64,000 nt of DNA from Mobilicoccus massiliensis (GCF_000826525.2 NZ_LN651327.1:1-64000), one strand, 5' to 3'; numbered from the stretch's first letter, positions 17,746 to 26,323 are shown. Notes: generated from the sequence alone by a model not told the origin. A program made the numbers and translations.

Positions 17746-18660
17746 ATGGGACCGCAGCCACTGCCCGGGGTCGAGGCGACCCCGGGCGTCGAACACCGGG
17801 TCATCCGTGTCGACGGCAATCCCGTGTCCGTCTACTCGGCGGGCGCGCCGTCGCACCCCTCGGTCGTCCTCCTGCATGGGGCGATGTACGACGAGGCACG
17901 CTTCGTCTGGGACCAGGTGTTCTTCGAGCTCGCCGGCTCTTATCGCGTCCACGCCATCGACGCCCCTCGGCACGGACGGTCGAGGCCCTGGCCGGGGCAC
18001 CTCGGAAACGACCGACTGCTGGGCATCCTCGAGCAGACCTTCCTCGCGCTCGGCCTGGAGCGCTTCAACCTCGTCGGGCTGTTGATGGGCGGCGGCCTGA
18101 GCATCGGGTACGCGGCCCGTCACCCGGAACAGGTCATCAGCGCTGCCCTGTTCGAGCCGGGCGGGCTCGGCGACAAGCTCGACCGCCACGTCCTCACCTG
18201 GCTGTGGATCCGCACCCCCGGAACCCGCCGACTCCTCAACCGATGGCTCGTGCGCAAGAGGCGGCCGGCGCTCATGAAGACCCTCCGCAGCCTGTACGTG
18301 GGCGGCTCCCGACCGACCGCACCGGACCGGCTCGTCGGGATCCTCAAAGACGAGGTCGACGGCAAAGCCCGCTTCCACGAGAGCGACCTCGACGACTGGC
18401 AGACCGACGCCGTCGGTCCGTTGCGGCTCACGTGGAACCTGCTCGACCAGATCCCGGCCCTTGCCTGCCCCACGCTGTGGCTGCGCGGCGCCGACAGCGT
18501 CATGGTCAAACAGCACGAGATGGAACGCGCCGTTTCCCTGGCCGGCGTCGATGCGAACCTCGTCGTCATTCCGGGCGCCGGGCACCTGCTTCCCCTGGAG
18601 CGACCCCACGAGGTGAGGCAGGCACTTCTGGCCTTCTTGGACTCACACAACTCCCTGTGA
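17746..18660 (+). CDS. Alpha/beta-hydrolase-fold protein lacking the nucleophile Ser
   Basis: A 304-residue alpha/beta-hydrolase fold. The oxyanion-hole motif is VVLLHGAMYDEARFVW. The nucleophile elbow, normally GHSMGG, reads GLLMGGG, with Leu 113 (codon TTG) in place of Ser. The acid region (LWLRGADSVM) and catalytic His (GAGHLLPLERP) are kept. One C-to-T change (TCG to TTG) would explain the Ser loss, but the neighbouring His is also changed. The protein is probably catalytically dead, or works by a different mechanism. ATG 17746 has GGAGG at the right spacing. Confidence 0.85.
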   Translation: MGPQPLPGVEATPGVEHRVIRVDGNPVSVYSAGAPSHPSVVLLHGAMYDEARFVWDQVFFELAGSYRVHAIDAPRHGRSRPWPGHLGNDRLLGILEQTFLALGLERFNLVGLLMGGGLSIGYAARHPEQVISAALFEPGGLGDKLDRHVLTWLWIRTPGTRRLLNRWLVRKRRPALMKTLRSLYVGGSRPTAPDRLVGILKDEVDGKARFHESDLDDWQTDAVGPLRLTWNLLDQIPALACPTLWLRGADSVMVKQHEMERAVSLAGVDANLVVIPGAGHLLPLERPHEVRQALLAFLDSHNSL

Positions 18661-18819
18661 TTTCGGGTCGGGGTGCTGGCGACCTCCGCGACCGTCCGAC
18701 CTGCGCGACGCTCCGCACCGATCGCGGGTCGGGTGCAACTGTGTTGGACTCCCTGCAACGGCTGATGACGTCGCAACGGACTCCGGTCGCCGGGATCCGT
18801 CGAACGGCAGGAGCGAGGC

Positions 18820-19131
18820 ATGAGCGACATCGAACTCACGAACAACGAGGCCGAGAAGTGATACGAGGCGCACCTCGAAGGCGAGCTGGCCGGCTTCGCC
18901 GAGTACCAGCTCACCGACGAACTCATCGTGTTCACCCACACCGAGGTAGACCCGAAGTTCGAGGGCAAGGGTGTCGGAGGCGCGCTCGCACGGTTCGCCC
19001 TCGACGACGTCCGCGACCAGGCCACCCGCAAGGTGTTGCCCATCTGCCCGTTCATCAAGGCCTGGATCGACCGGCACGCCGAGTACATCCCCCTCGTCTA
19101 CGGAGCACGGCCCTCGACCGCGAAGGACTGA
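18820..19131 (+). pseudogene. YjdJ-like GNAT acetyltransferase with an in-frame TGA
   Basis: ATG 18820 (GGCAGGAG upstream) opens MSDIELTNNEAEK, then TGA at 18859-18861. The same frame then continues YEAHLEGELAGFAEYQL, DPKFEGKGVGGALARFALDD and PICPFIKAWIDRHAEY to 19131. The whole is 103 codons, the usual size of this small Gcn5-related family, with the acetyl-CoA loop EGKGVGGALA intact. One C-to-T change of CGA (the family often has Arg-Tyr-Glu here) would create the stop. No start after the stop could give a full fold. Confidence 0.82.
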
Positions 19132-19232
19132 ATCCCGCGCATCCGGGTCTCCGTGGCGGCCCGAGCAGGTAGGTCAGAATTCGACGCTGCCCGGTCGTCA
19201 TCACGTCGACGGCGTCCACCGTCGGCATCGAG

Positions 19233-19253
19233 TTACTGTGCATCACATGCACA
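19233..19253. promoter_or_regulatory. Leaderless promoter with operator palindrome
   Basis: TACTGT (19234-19239) is a TANNNT-type -10 seven bases before ATG 19247. TGTGCAT-CAC-ATGCACA (19237-19253) is a perfect 7-bp-arm palindrome covering the start codon. This suggests a leaderless, autorepressed TetR gene. The sequence TTTACTGTGAAT recurs at about 20026 upstream of the FAD gene. Confidence 0.5.
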
Positions 19254-19957
19254 CTGAAGGCGCCGACCGAGGTCTGAGGAGCCTGTGGGGGGTCGAATCC
19301 CCGGGGGCGCGGGGGCCCAAGAGGCGATGGAGCGTCCTCGACGTCCAGGCCGCGGCCGTGGATCTTGCCGACGAGCACGGGATCAGTGGCGTCACCCTGG
19401 CCAGCGTCGCCAAACGTCTCGACATGACGACGACCGCGATGTATCGCTACATCGACTCCAAGGACGTCCTCGAGAGGTTCATGACGGACGGGGCCCTCGG
19501 TGATCCGCCGCCGCTGCGTCGCCGCGGCTGGGAAGGGAAGTGCCGAGAGTGGTGCGGCAACATGTACGCGCGGTATGAGGCCCATCCGTGGCTCGCCGAT
19601 CTGCGCCCCGCCGGCATGCCCTTGACGCCCAACGCCCTCGCCTGGATCGACGCCCTCGTGGCAGCCGTGGACGGTGTTCCGGGAGTCGACGGGATGCGCC
19701 TCGCGCTCGTCCTCGAGGCGCTCGTGCGGAGTTACGCCGCGATCCCCAGCGGCACGAACGACGCCGCGCCCGTTGGCAACTGGTTGGCAGCCCTACTCGA
19801 AGAGCGATTCCCGTGGCTCGAAGGCCGGGACTTCTCGGATCCCGCACGCGAGTTTCACCACGCGGTGGACCTGGTGCTGCTCGGTCTGACGGCGGCGCAA
19901 GACCGATGCGCGGACGGGGCTGTCGACCGGGACTCAGAGTCTTCGTCGGTCGAGTAG
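19247..19957 (+). CDS. TetR-family regulator
   Basis: A 236-residue regulator. An N-terminal extension of about 25 residues precedes the helix-turn-helix (DVQAAAVDLADEHGISGVTL, then VAKRLDMTTTAMYRYIDSKD). The C-terminal domain resembles the TetR_C_1 group. ATG 19247 is inside an operator-like palindrome and has no Shine-Dalgarno site, as expected for a leaderless message. It precedes the FAD monooxygenase by 95 bases on the same strand and probably controls it. Confidence 0.87.
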   Translation: MHTEGADRGLRSLWGVESPGARGPKRRWSVLDVQAAAVDLADEHGISGVTLASVAKRLDMTTTAMYRYIDSKDVLERFMTDGALGDPPPLRRRGWEGKCREWCGNMYARYEAHPWLADLRPAGMPLTPNALAWIDALVAAVDGVPGVDGMRLALVLEALVRSYAAIPSGTNDAAPVGNWLAALLEERFPWLEGRDFSDPAREFHHAVDLVLLGLTAAQDRCADGAVDRDSESSSVE

Positions 19958-20052
19958 CGATCGGGTCCGGCCTGCCGTGCTGATCCTGCTGGCGCCTTGA
20001 GCGCCTGCTGAAGCCTTTACTGTGAATGTCAGTCACTGTTAGTCTCACAACC

Positions 20053-21255
20053 ATGAACGACGTTCACGGTTATCGTCGCGCCTTGATCGTGGGCGCGGGT
20101 GTGGCGGGCCTGACCAGCGCATTGGTGCTGCGTCGGCAAGGCTGGAGTGTCGACGTCGTCGAGCAGGCCGAAGGGCTGCGCGACGGCGGTTACAAGGTGG
20201 ACATCCGAGGAAGTGCCGTCGACGTGATCGACCGGCTGGGTCTGCTGGAGCCCGTCCGGGCCGCTGATTGTGGGGTGCGGGCCGGATCGGTCGTGGGCGC
20301 GGATGGCCGTGTGGTCGCCGCCATGAAGGGCGACACGCTCGGCGGCCGTGGCCGCGAGGATGTCGAGATCGAGCGGGGAGATCTCGTCCGCATCCTGGCC
20401 GACGCAGCGGGAGAGGCCAACTTCGGTCGACGTGTGGAATCGCTGTCGCAGAAGACGGATCGCGTGAAGGTCACATTCGCGGACGGCTCCGAGGGGCGCT
20501 ATGACGTGGTGGTGGGAGCCGACGGGCTGCATTCTCGAATCCGGGGCCTGGCCGGAATCGACGGTGGTGTCTCGCCCCTGGCTTCGATGGGGTACGCCAT
20601 CGCCGTCACCCAGATGCCCGACGCCATGGGGTTGGATCGGGAGGAGACGACTTTCGTTCGGCCCGGCGCCACCGTCATGACGTTTCGCACCGCCGTTCGG
20701 GAGGATGCCCGCGCCATGGTGCTCTTCTCGTTCGACGGGGAACTTCCCGAAGTGCATGAGCGGCGGGTCGCGCTGCTGCGCCGCGTCTTGCCGGACCCGG
20801 TGTGGCAGTTGCCACGAGTTCTCCAGGCCTTCGAGGATGCCCCGGGCTTCTACATGGACACCCTGACCCAGGTGAATCTGCCGGCATGGCACGAGGGGCG
20901 TGTGGTGCTGGTCGGCGACTCCGCGGGCTGCGCCTCCCCTGCCTCGGGGCAGGGCACGACCTTGGCGCTCCTCGGCGCCTACGTGACGATGACGCTCCTC
21001 GGCCGCCGACCCGATGACCCGGCGGCCGCGTTCACCGAAGCTCATGCGATGTTGACTCCGCTGGTCGAGACGAATCAGTCGCTCGGGAGAAGCAACATCA
21101 CGCGGATGGTGCTGCCTCACCGCCGTGCCGTCGCAGCGACATTGTTCGCCCTCCGTGTGCTGCGGCTCCTCCGCATGGAGGATGCGGTGCTCGGCGTGGT
21201 CGCCAAGCGGCTGGACAAGGCGTCCCGGCTCTCGTTGCCCGCCGACGCCGCGTAG
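20053..21255 (+). CDS. FAD-dependent monooxygenase
   Basis: A 400-residue group A flavoprotein hydroxylase-like enzyme. ADP-binding motif ALIVGAGVAGLTSALVLRRQ, DG motif VVVGADGLHSRIRGLAGI, and second FAD motif VVLVGDSAGCASPASGQGTT. The GD-S-A-G-C-A-S-P-x-S-G-Q-G variant is typical of tetracycline-destructase-like and related monooxygenases, so oxidation of a bulky aromatic compound or antibiotic is possible but unproven. The preceding TetR gene at 19247 is the likely regulator. ATG 20053 follows a probable promoter TTTACTGTGAAT. Confidence 0.87.
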   Translation: MNDVHGYRRALIVGAGVAGLTSALVLRRQGWSVDVVEQAEGLRDGGYKVDIRGSAVDVIDRLGLLEPVRAADCGVRAGSVVGADGRVVAAMKGDTLGGRGREDVEIERGDLVRILADAAGEANFGRRVESLSQKTDRVKVTFADGSEGRYDVVVGADGLHSRIRGLAGIDGGVSPLASMGYAIAVTQMPDAMGLDREETTFVRPGATVMTFRTAVREDARAMVLFSFDGELPEVHERRVALLRRVLPDPVWQLPRVLQAFEDAPGFYMDTLTQVNLPAWHEGRVVLVGDSAGCASPASGQGTTLALLGAYVTMTLLGRRPDDPAAAFTEAHAMLTPLVETNQSLGRSNITRMVLPHRRAVAATLFALRVLRLLRMEDAVLGVVAKRLDKASRLSLPADAA

Positions 21256-21370
21256 ACGCCCGAGTCGGACACCGCGAGCGTCTGTCCGAACGCCGAACAG
21301 CGGCGAATCCGGCGGCTCCCTCTTGTGCGGAGGCGGTCCGCTCCGTACCTTACGTGGATCGCATTGAGAA

Positions 21371-21393
21371 ACACGTGTGCGATATTCGAATCG
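21371..21393. promoter_or_regulatory. Candidate IclR operator upstream of the MHS transporter
   Basis: On the minus strand 21377-21389 reads TCGAATATCGCAC, identical to 23637-23649 upstream of the metallo-hydrolase operon. In both places CAC and GTG flank a 2-3-base centre. It lies about 90 bases before the transporter start. Confidence 0.6.
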
Positions 21394-21476
21394 TGGGCTG
21401 ACGAGGGCGGCGGCGTACGAAACACCTGCGCGAGCGGCATCGCGCGCACGACCGCCCGCGAACAGCGAGGACAACG

Positions 21477-22829
21477 ATGTCACGCAGCCAGATCCCCGAC
21501 GACCGACCGGACGTCTACCACGACGAGAGCGGCGCGCCCCTCACGAGTCCCGAGGAGTACCGCCGCGTCGCCTACGCCACCATGGTCGGCACGACGATCG
21601 AGTGGTACGACTTCTTCATCTACGCCCAGATCGCCGCTCTGCTCTTCGGCAAACTCTTCTTCAGCGGCCTCGGCGAGCTCGGGCAGCTCACCTCACTGGC
21701 GACGATCGGCGTCAGCTTCTTCTTTCGCCCCCTCGGTGCCATCGTCATGGGCCACGTCGGCGACCGGTTCGGGCGACGGGCCGTGCTCGTCCTCACCCTC
21801 GGCCTCATGGGGGTCGCGACGACGCTCGTCGGCCTGTTGCCGACCGCGGCGTCGATCGGCGTCGCGGCCCCGATCCTGCTCATCATCCTGCGCTGCCTCC
21901 AGGGCCTCTCGGCCGGAGGCGAGTGGGGCGGTGCGGCGATGCTCGCCGTCGAGCACGCCCCGCGCGGAAAGCGTGGCCTCTTCGGCGCGTACCCGCAGGT
22001 GGGCGTGCCGTTGGGCATGATGCTCGCCACGATCATGATGGGCACCGTCAACGGCCTGCTCGGCAAGGAGGCCTTCGACGCCTGGGGCTGGCGGATCCCG
22101 TTCGTCTTCTCGATCGTCCTCGTGTTCATCGGCCAGTACGTGCGCTCCCGCGTCTCCGAATCGCCGGTCTTCGCCGAACTCGAGGAGGCCGCGGAACGCT
22201 CCAAGGCACCGCTCGGTGAGCTGTTGAGCCGCCACCCCAAGGAGGTGTTCACCGCCGCGGCGAGCTTTCTCGGCAACAACGCACTCGGCTACATGATCGT
22301 CGGCGGTTTCGTGCTCGCCTACGCGACGAAGGTGCACGGCCTGTCCCGCGACCACATGCTGAGGTGGGTCTTCGCTGCGGCGGTCGTGTGGCTCGTCTTC
22401 ACGATCATCGGCGCGATCTGGAGCGATCGGATCGGACGCACGAAGGTCTACAAGATCGGTTACGTCCTCATGGCCGTGCTCATGCTTCCCCAGTTCTGGC
22501 TCATCGCAGGCGGGACCGAGCTCGGCACGGGCATCGGACTGCTGCTCATGGGCGTGCCCTCGGGGCTCACGTACGGGCCGCAGTCGGCGATGTTCGCCGA
22601 GATGTTCCCCGCGAAGATCCGCCTCTCGGGCGTCTCGCTCGCGTACGCCATCGGCGCCGTCTTCGGCGGGGCGTTCGCGCCCATGATCGCCCAGTACCTC
22701 ACGACGACGTTCGGCACGGTCGTCGCCGTGGCGCCCTACCTGCTCGTGATGTCGCTCATCAGCCTGGGCTCGATCTTCCTCATCACGGACCGGACGAACG
22801 AGCCGCTGCACACGATGTCCGGTCACTGA
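21477..22829 (+). CDS. MHS-family MFS transporter (aromatic/organic acid uptake)
   Basis: A 450-residue, 12-helix major facilitator of the metabolite:H+ symporter family. The opening YATMVGTTIEWYDFFIYAQI is diagnostic of MHS proteins. The loop motif GHVGDRFGRRAVLVLTLGLM and the RCLQGLSAGGEWGGA segment agree. It probably imports an aromatic or other organic acid in symport with protons. It faces the IclR gene convergently and shares an operator-like sequence with the divergent IclR/hydrolase promoter, so it is likely the uptake step of the adjacent homogentisate-type pathway. Confidence 0.9.
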   Translation: MSRSQIPDDRPDVYHDESGAPLTSPEEYRRVAYATMVGTTIEWYDFFIYAQIAALLFGKLFFSGLGELGQLTSLATIGVSFFFRPLGAIVMGHVGDRFGRRAVLVLTLGLMGVATTLVGLLPTAASIGVAAPILLIILRCLQGLSAGGEWGGAAMLAVEHAPRGKRGLFGAYPQVGVPLGMMLATIMMGTVNGLLGKEAFDAWGWRIPFVFSIVLVFIGQYVRSRVSESPVFAELEEAAERSKAPLGELLSRHPKEVFTAAASFLGNNALGYMIVGGFVLAYATKVHGLSRDHMLRWVFAAAVVWLVFTIIGAIWSDRIGRTKVYKIGYVLMAVLMLPQFWLIAGGTELGTGIGLLLMGVPSGLTYGPQSAMFAEMFPAKIRLSGVSLAYAIGAVFGGAFAPMIAQYLTTTFGTVVAVAPYLLVMSLISLGSIFLITDRTNEPLHTMSGH

Positions 22830-22840
22830 CCGATGGGCCC

Positions 22841-22869
22841 GGCCGGCGGAGGTCGTCACTCCGCCGGCC
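22841..22869. terminator. Bidirectional terminator hairpin
   Basis: GGCCGGCGGAG-GTCGTCA-CTCCGCCGGCC gives an 11-bp perfect GC-rich stem between the convergent transporter (stop 22829) and IclR (stop 22896) genes. Confidence 0.75.
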
Positions 22870-22895
22870 CGGCCCCGGTCACCCGGTTCGGGTCG

Positions 22896-23567
22896 TCAGC
22901 GCAGCTTGTCGTGGATGTCCTTCGCCGTCCGCACGAGCGTGGCTGCCAGTGCCTCGGTGTCGCGTTCGCCGACGAAGGTGACCGCGACGGCGGCGTCGAG
23001 CCGGTAGCCGCGCAGCGGAGCCGCGATCGAGCTCACGCCCTCGAGCACCTGCCCGGTCGAGAACGCCCAGCCTCGCTCGCGGGTCTCGACCACGTCCGAG
23101 TCGTCGTCGGCGGCCGGGAGCTGCAAGGCCCGCAGGGCGTGACCGGGAGCGCCGAGACGGACGTCGTGCCGCACGCCGATGCGCTGGGTGAACATGAAAC
23201 CCGGGGCGGTCGGCTCGACGACGAGCATCACCACGGCCTCCCCGCCCTCGCGGACGACGACGAAGGCCGCGAGGTCGGTCGCGTCGGCGAGGCGCTGCAG
23301 GGGCGCGGTGGCGATCTGGGCGAGATCCCGCGTCAGGCCGCGGGACAGCTCGGCGAGCGCCAGGCCGGGGTGGTAGGCGTCGTGCTCGTCCCGCACCACG
23401 AGCCGGTGATCCTCGAGCGTGCGAAGCAACCGGTACACGATGGAACGATGCAGGCCGGAGGCGTCCGCGATGCGCGCGACGGTCATCGGGCGGCCGGCCT
23501 CGACGAGCAGTTCGAGGATCGTGAGGCCCCGATCGAGCGTCTGGGAACGGGCGGGTTTGGCCGGCAT
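22896..23567 (-). CDS. IclR-family regulator
   Basis: A 223-residue regulator. The N-terminal winged helix-turn-helix reads LDRGLTILELLVEAGRPMTV then RIADASGLHRSIVYRLLRTLEDHRLV. The C-terminal IclR ligand domain contains FAVVVREGGEAVVMLVVEPT-like strands and the GVSSIAAPLRGY segment. IclR proteins typically bind aromatic acids or their breakdown products. It is divergent from the metallo-hydrolase/hydroxylase operon, with a near-palindromic site between, and is probably both autoregulator and controller of the operon and transporter. Confidence 0.9.
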   Translation of the reverse strand: MPAKPARSQTLDRGLTILELLVEAGRPMTVARIADASGLHRSIVYRLLRTLEDHRLVVRDEHDAYHPGLALAELSRGLTRDLAQIATAPLQRLADATDLAAFVVVREGGEAVVMLVVEPTAPGFMFTQRIGVRHDVRLGAPGHALRALQLPAADDDSDVVETRERGWAFSTGQVLEGVSSIAAPLRGYRLDAAVAVTFVGERDTEALAATLVRTAKDIHDKLR

Positions 23568-23636
23568 GGATCTCCTCGACGCCGTGGACGGGGGCCTTGT
23601 GCGGCTCCGCCGTCGCCAATAGAGTGAGCGCCCGAA

Positions 23637-23672
23637 TCGAATATCGCACGCAGTGTTCGATAATAGAATCGC
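23637..23672. promoter_or_regulatory. IclR operator/promoter region
   Basis: TATCGCAC-GCA-GTGTTCGATA (23642-23662) is a near-palindrome with TATCG/CGATA outer and CAC/GTG inner arms. It is flanked by two more AATCG-type repeats and lies within the 148-base divergent gap. The first 13 bases match the inverted copy at 21377-21389. Confidence 0.6.
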
Positions 23673-23715
23673 CCACCACCGTGGTCAACTCGACGCGGGA
23701 AACGGAGTGAACCCC

Positions 23716-24675
23716 ATGGCCAAGCCCTTCGCCTCCTCGGCCGACCTCGGCGAGAAGAAGCGCACCCTCGAGCTGCTCGCGGACGGGGTGTACGCGCTGA
23801 CCGCCGAGGGCGACCCCAACATCGGCGCCATCGAGGGGGAGGACTTCGTCGTCTGCTTCGAGGCGCTCGCGACCCCCGTCGCCGCGCAGGAGTGGATCGA
23901 CCTGCTCCGCGAGCACACCGACAAGCCGATCACCCACCTCGTGCTCTCGCACTACCACGCGGTGCGCGTGCTGGGTGCCGCCGCGTACGGCGCCGAGCAC
24001 GTCATCGCCCACGAGACGACGAAGAAGCTCATCGACGAGCGCGGCCAGGAGGACTGGGACAGCGAGTTCGGCCGCATGCCGCGCCTGTTCAAGGAGCCGG
24101 AGTCCATCCCAGGCCTGACGCACCCCACCGAGACGTTCTCGGGCCGTCACGTCATCGACCTCGGTGGCGACCGCGGGAACCTCGTGCTGGAGTACTGCGG
24201 CCGCGGCCACACCGCGGGCGACATCGTCGCCTGGGTCGAGAAGCCGAAGGTGCTCTTCGCGGGAGACCTCGTCGAGGCCGAGGCCGCGCTCTACACCGGC
24301 GACGCGTTCCACTGGGACTGGTCGGGAGCGACGCTCGACCGCCTCAAGGACTACGGCGCCGAGTTCCTCATCGGCGGCCGCGGCGGCGTCACGCGGGGGC
24401 GCGAGGCCGTCGACGGCGCCATCGAGCAGACCCGCGAGTTCATCAGGGTCATGATCCGCGAGGTCGAGGCCGTCCACGCGCGTGGCGGCACCCTCAAGGA
24501 GGCCTTCGACGCGACCCACACGGCGCTGGCTCCCCAGTTCGGTCACTGGCCGATCTTCGAGCACTGCCTGCCGTTCGACGTGCAGCGCGTCTGGGACGAG
24601 CTCGACGGCGTCGACTGGCCGCGCGTGTGGACGGCCGAGCGCGACCGCGAGGTCTGGGACCAGCTCCAGAACTGA
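23716..24675 (+). CDS. Metallo-beta-lactamase-fold hydrolase
   Basis: A 319-residue MBL-fold protein. Metal motif 1, normally HxHxDH, reads SHYHAVRVLGA: the two first His are present but the Asp-His pair is replaced by Val-Arg. Later motifs look normal (GRGHTAGDIVAW and VLFAGDLVEAEA). Loss of the site-2 ligands suggests a mononuclear or altered metal site. ATG 23716 follows GGAG (about 23704). The next gene starts 37 bases after its stop, so they form an operon. A role in hydrolysing a thioester or lactone of the aromatic substrate is conceivable but not shown. Confidence 0.85.
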   Translation: MAKPFASSADLGEKKRTLELLADGVYALTAEGDPNIGAIEGEDFVVCFEALATPVAAQEWIDLLREHTDKPITHLVLSHYHAVRVLGAAAYGAEHVIAHETTKKLIDERGQEDWDSEFGRMPRLFKEPESIPGLTHPTETFSGRHVIDLGGDRGNLVLEYCGRGHTAGDIVAWVEKPKVLFAGDLVEAEAALYTGDAFHWDWSGATLDRLKDYGAEFLIGGRGGVTRGREAVDGAIEQTREFIRVMIREVEAVHARGGTLKEAFDATHTALAPQFGHWPIFEHCLPFDVQRVWDELDGVDWPRVWTAERDREVWDQLQN

Positions 24676-24712
24676 TCGATCCCGACTCCCACCGCGGAAG
24701 GACAACGACGTC

Positions 24713-26323
24713 ATGACGCACCACCTCGGCCCGGTCCTCGTGATCGGCAACGGCCCCGTCGGCCAGACCGCCGCGCTGCTCCTCGCCGCCTGGGAGGTGC
24801 CCGTCGTCCTGCTCGACGCGCGCCCCGAGCGAGACCCGATCGGCAGCAAGGCCATCTGCCAGCAGCGCGACGTCCTCGACATCTGGGAGCACGTCGGCGT
24901 GGGTGCCCAGATCGCCGCCGAGGGCCTGACCTGGACCGAGGCGGTGACGCTCTACCGCGACAGCGAACTGTTCCGGCAGGGCTTCGTCGACCGGGGCGAG
25001 TCCCCGTTCCCACCGTTCGTCAACATCAGCCAGGCCCGCACCGAGAAGCTGCTCGACGAGAAGATCGCGGCCCACCCGCTCATCGACGTGCGCTGGGGGC
25101 ACCGGGTCGTCGGCCTGGAGCAGGACGACGACGGGGTCACGGTGTCGTGCGAACTCGCGCCCGGGGTGGAGGGGCAGGGTGGCGTGGCCGAGGTGCGCGG
25201 CTCCTACGCCGTCGTCTGTTCGGGGGCGCGATCGGAGGCGTTGCGCACCTGCCTCGGGCTGACGTTCGAGGGAAAGACGTTCACCGACCAGTTCCTCATC
25301 TGCGACATCCGCACCGACCTGCCCGACTGGGCCTTCGAACGCCGGTTCTACTTCGACCCCGAGTGGAACCCGGGCCGGCAGGTGCTCATCCACCCGTGCC
25401 CCGACTCGACGTTCCGCATCGACTGGCAGGTGCCGCCGGAGTACGACCTGTCGGTCGAAGAGGCCTCCGGCGCCCTGGACGAACGGATCCGCCACGTCAT
25501 CGGCGACCGCGACTACGAGATCGTCTGGAAGAGCCTGTACCGGTTCCATTCGCGGCAGGTGGACCGCATGCGCATCGGGCGCGTGCTGCTCGCCGGGGAC
25601 GCGGCGCACCTCGTGTCGCCCTTCGGTGCGCGGGGGCTCAACTCCGGGGTGCCGGACGCCGAGAACGCGGCCTGGAAGCTCGCGTTCGTCGTGCGCGGCT
25701 GGGCGGGTGAGGAGCTGCTCGACAGCTATCACGACGAGCGGCACGCCGCGGCGGCCGAGAACATCGAGGTCACGACGGCGACGATGCGCTTCCTCGTGCC
25801 GCAGAACGAACAGGAGTGGTGCGAGCGCCGCGAGATCCTCGAGGCCGCCGGCTCGCAGGACTCGGCCCGTGCTCGGGTCGACTCCGGGCGACTGGCCGAG
25901 CCATTCTGGTACGTCGACTCGCCGCTGACGACGGCCTGCGGCACGCGACCCTTCGGTGGCCGCCCGCCGCGGGGCGAGGCGCCGGCGGTGTGCCCGGGTG
26001 TACTCGTGCCCGACGTCCAGGTGACGGTCGACGGAGCGTCGGTACGGCTGCGCGAGTTGGCTCGCAGCGGCGTGACCGTGCTCTGCGGCGAGGGCGTCGA
26101 CCCGGCCGCGGTACGAGAGGCGCTCGGCGCGGCCACCGAAGCTGGGATGCCGCTCGGCGTCCACGCTCTCGCCGACGTCGACCCGCGCGGCGCCGTCGCC
26201 GCTGCGCTCGAGGCGCGCCCCGGCGAGGTGTTCGTACTGCGTCCCGACGCGCACCTCGCCGCCGTCCTCGACTCCGTGGAGTTGTTGGCTCCCACCCTCG
26301 CTCGCCTGCTTCCCGCCGCGTGA
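24713..26323 (+). CDS. FAD-dependent aromatic hydroxylase (MhpA/3-hydroxyphenylacetate hydroxylase-like)
   Basis: A 536-residue group A flavin hydroxylase. ADP-binding motif VLVIGNGPVGQTAALLLAAW, DG-equivalent YAVVCSGARSEALRTCL, and second FAD motif VLLAGDAAHLVSPFGARGLN. A C-terminal thioredoxin-like extension (about residues 430-536) fits the phenol hydroxylase/MhpA class. GGAAGGA precedes ATG 24713. Next to homogentisate dioxygenase, the simplest role is hydroxylation of a hydroxyphenylacetate-type acid to homogentisate. The substrate is inferred from context only. Confidence 0.87.
   Translation: MTHHLGPVLVIGNGPVGQTAALLLAAWEVPVVLLDARPERDPIGSKAICQQRDVLDIWEHVGVGAQIAAEGLTWTEAVTLYRDSELFRQGFVDRGESPFPPFVNISQARTEKLLDEKIAAHPLIDVRWGHRVVGLEQDDDGVTVSCELAPGVEGQGGVAEVRGSYAVVCSGARSEALRTCLGLTFEGKTFTDQFLICDIRTDLPDWAFERRFYFDPEWNPGRQVLIHPCPDSTFRIDWQVPPEYDLSVEEASGALDERIRHVIGDRDYEIVWKSLYRFHSRQVDRMRIGRVLLAGDAAHLVSPFGARGLNSGVPDAENAAWKLAFVVRGWAGEELLDSYHDERHAAAAENIEVTTATMRFLVPQNEQEWCERREILEAAGSQDSARARVDSGRLAEPFWYVDSPLTTACGTRPFGGRPPRGEAPAVCPGVLVPDVQVTVDGASVRLRELARSGVTVLCGEGVDPAAVREALGAATEAGMPLGVHALADVDPRGAVAAALEARPGEVFVLRPDAHLAAVLDSVELLAPTLARLLPAA

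Noticed and set aside
18859..18861. TGA as a selenocysteine codon
   Set aside because: No selenocysteine insertion hairpin is evident, the position is not catalytic in GNAT proteins, and a CGA-to-TGA mutation is simpler.
19285..19305. tRNA T-arm-like sequence GGGGGTCGAATCCCC
   Set aside because: It lies inside the TetR coding sequence, and no acceptor, D or anticodon stems can be built around it.
19438..19452. ATGTATCGCTACAT palindrome, similar to the cys-operon motif
   Set aside because: It encodes the MYRYI segment of the TetR helix-turn-helix, which explains the sequence without a DNA-level function.
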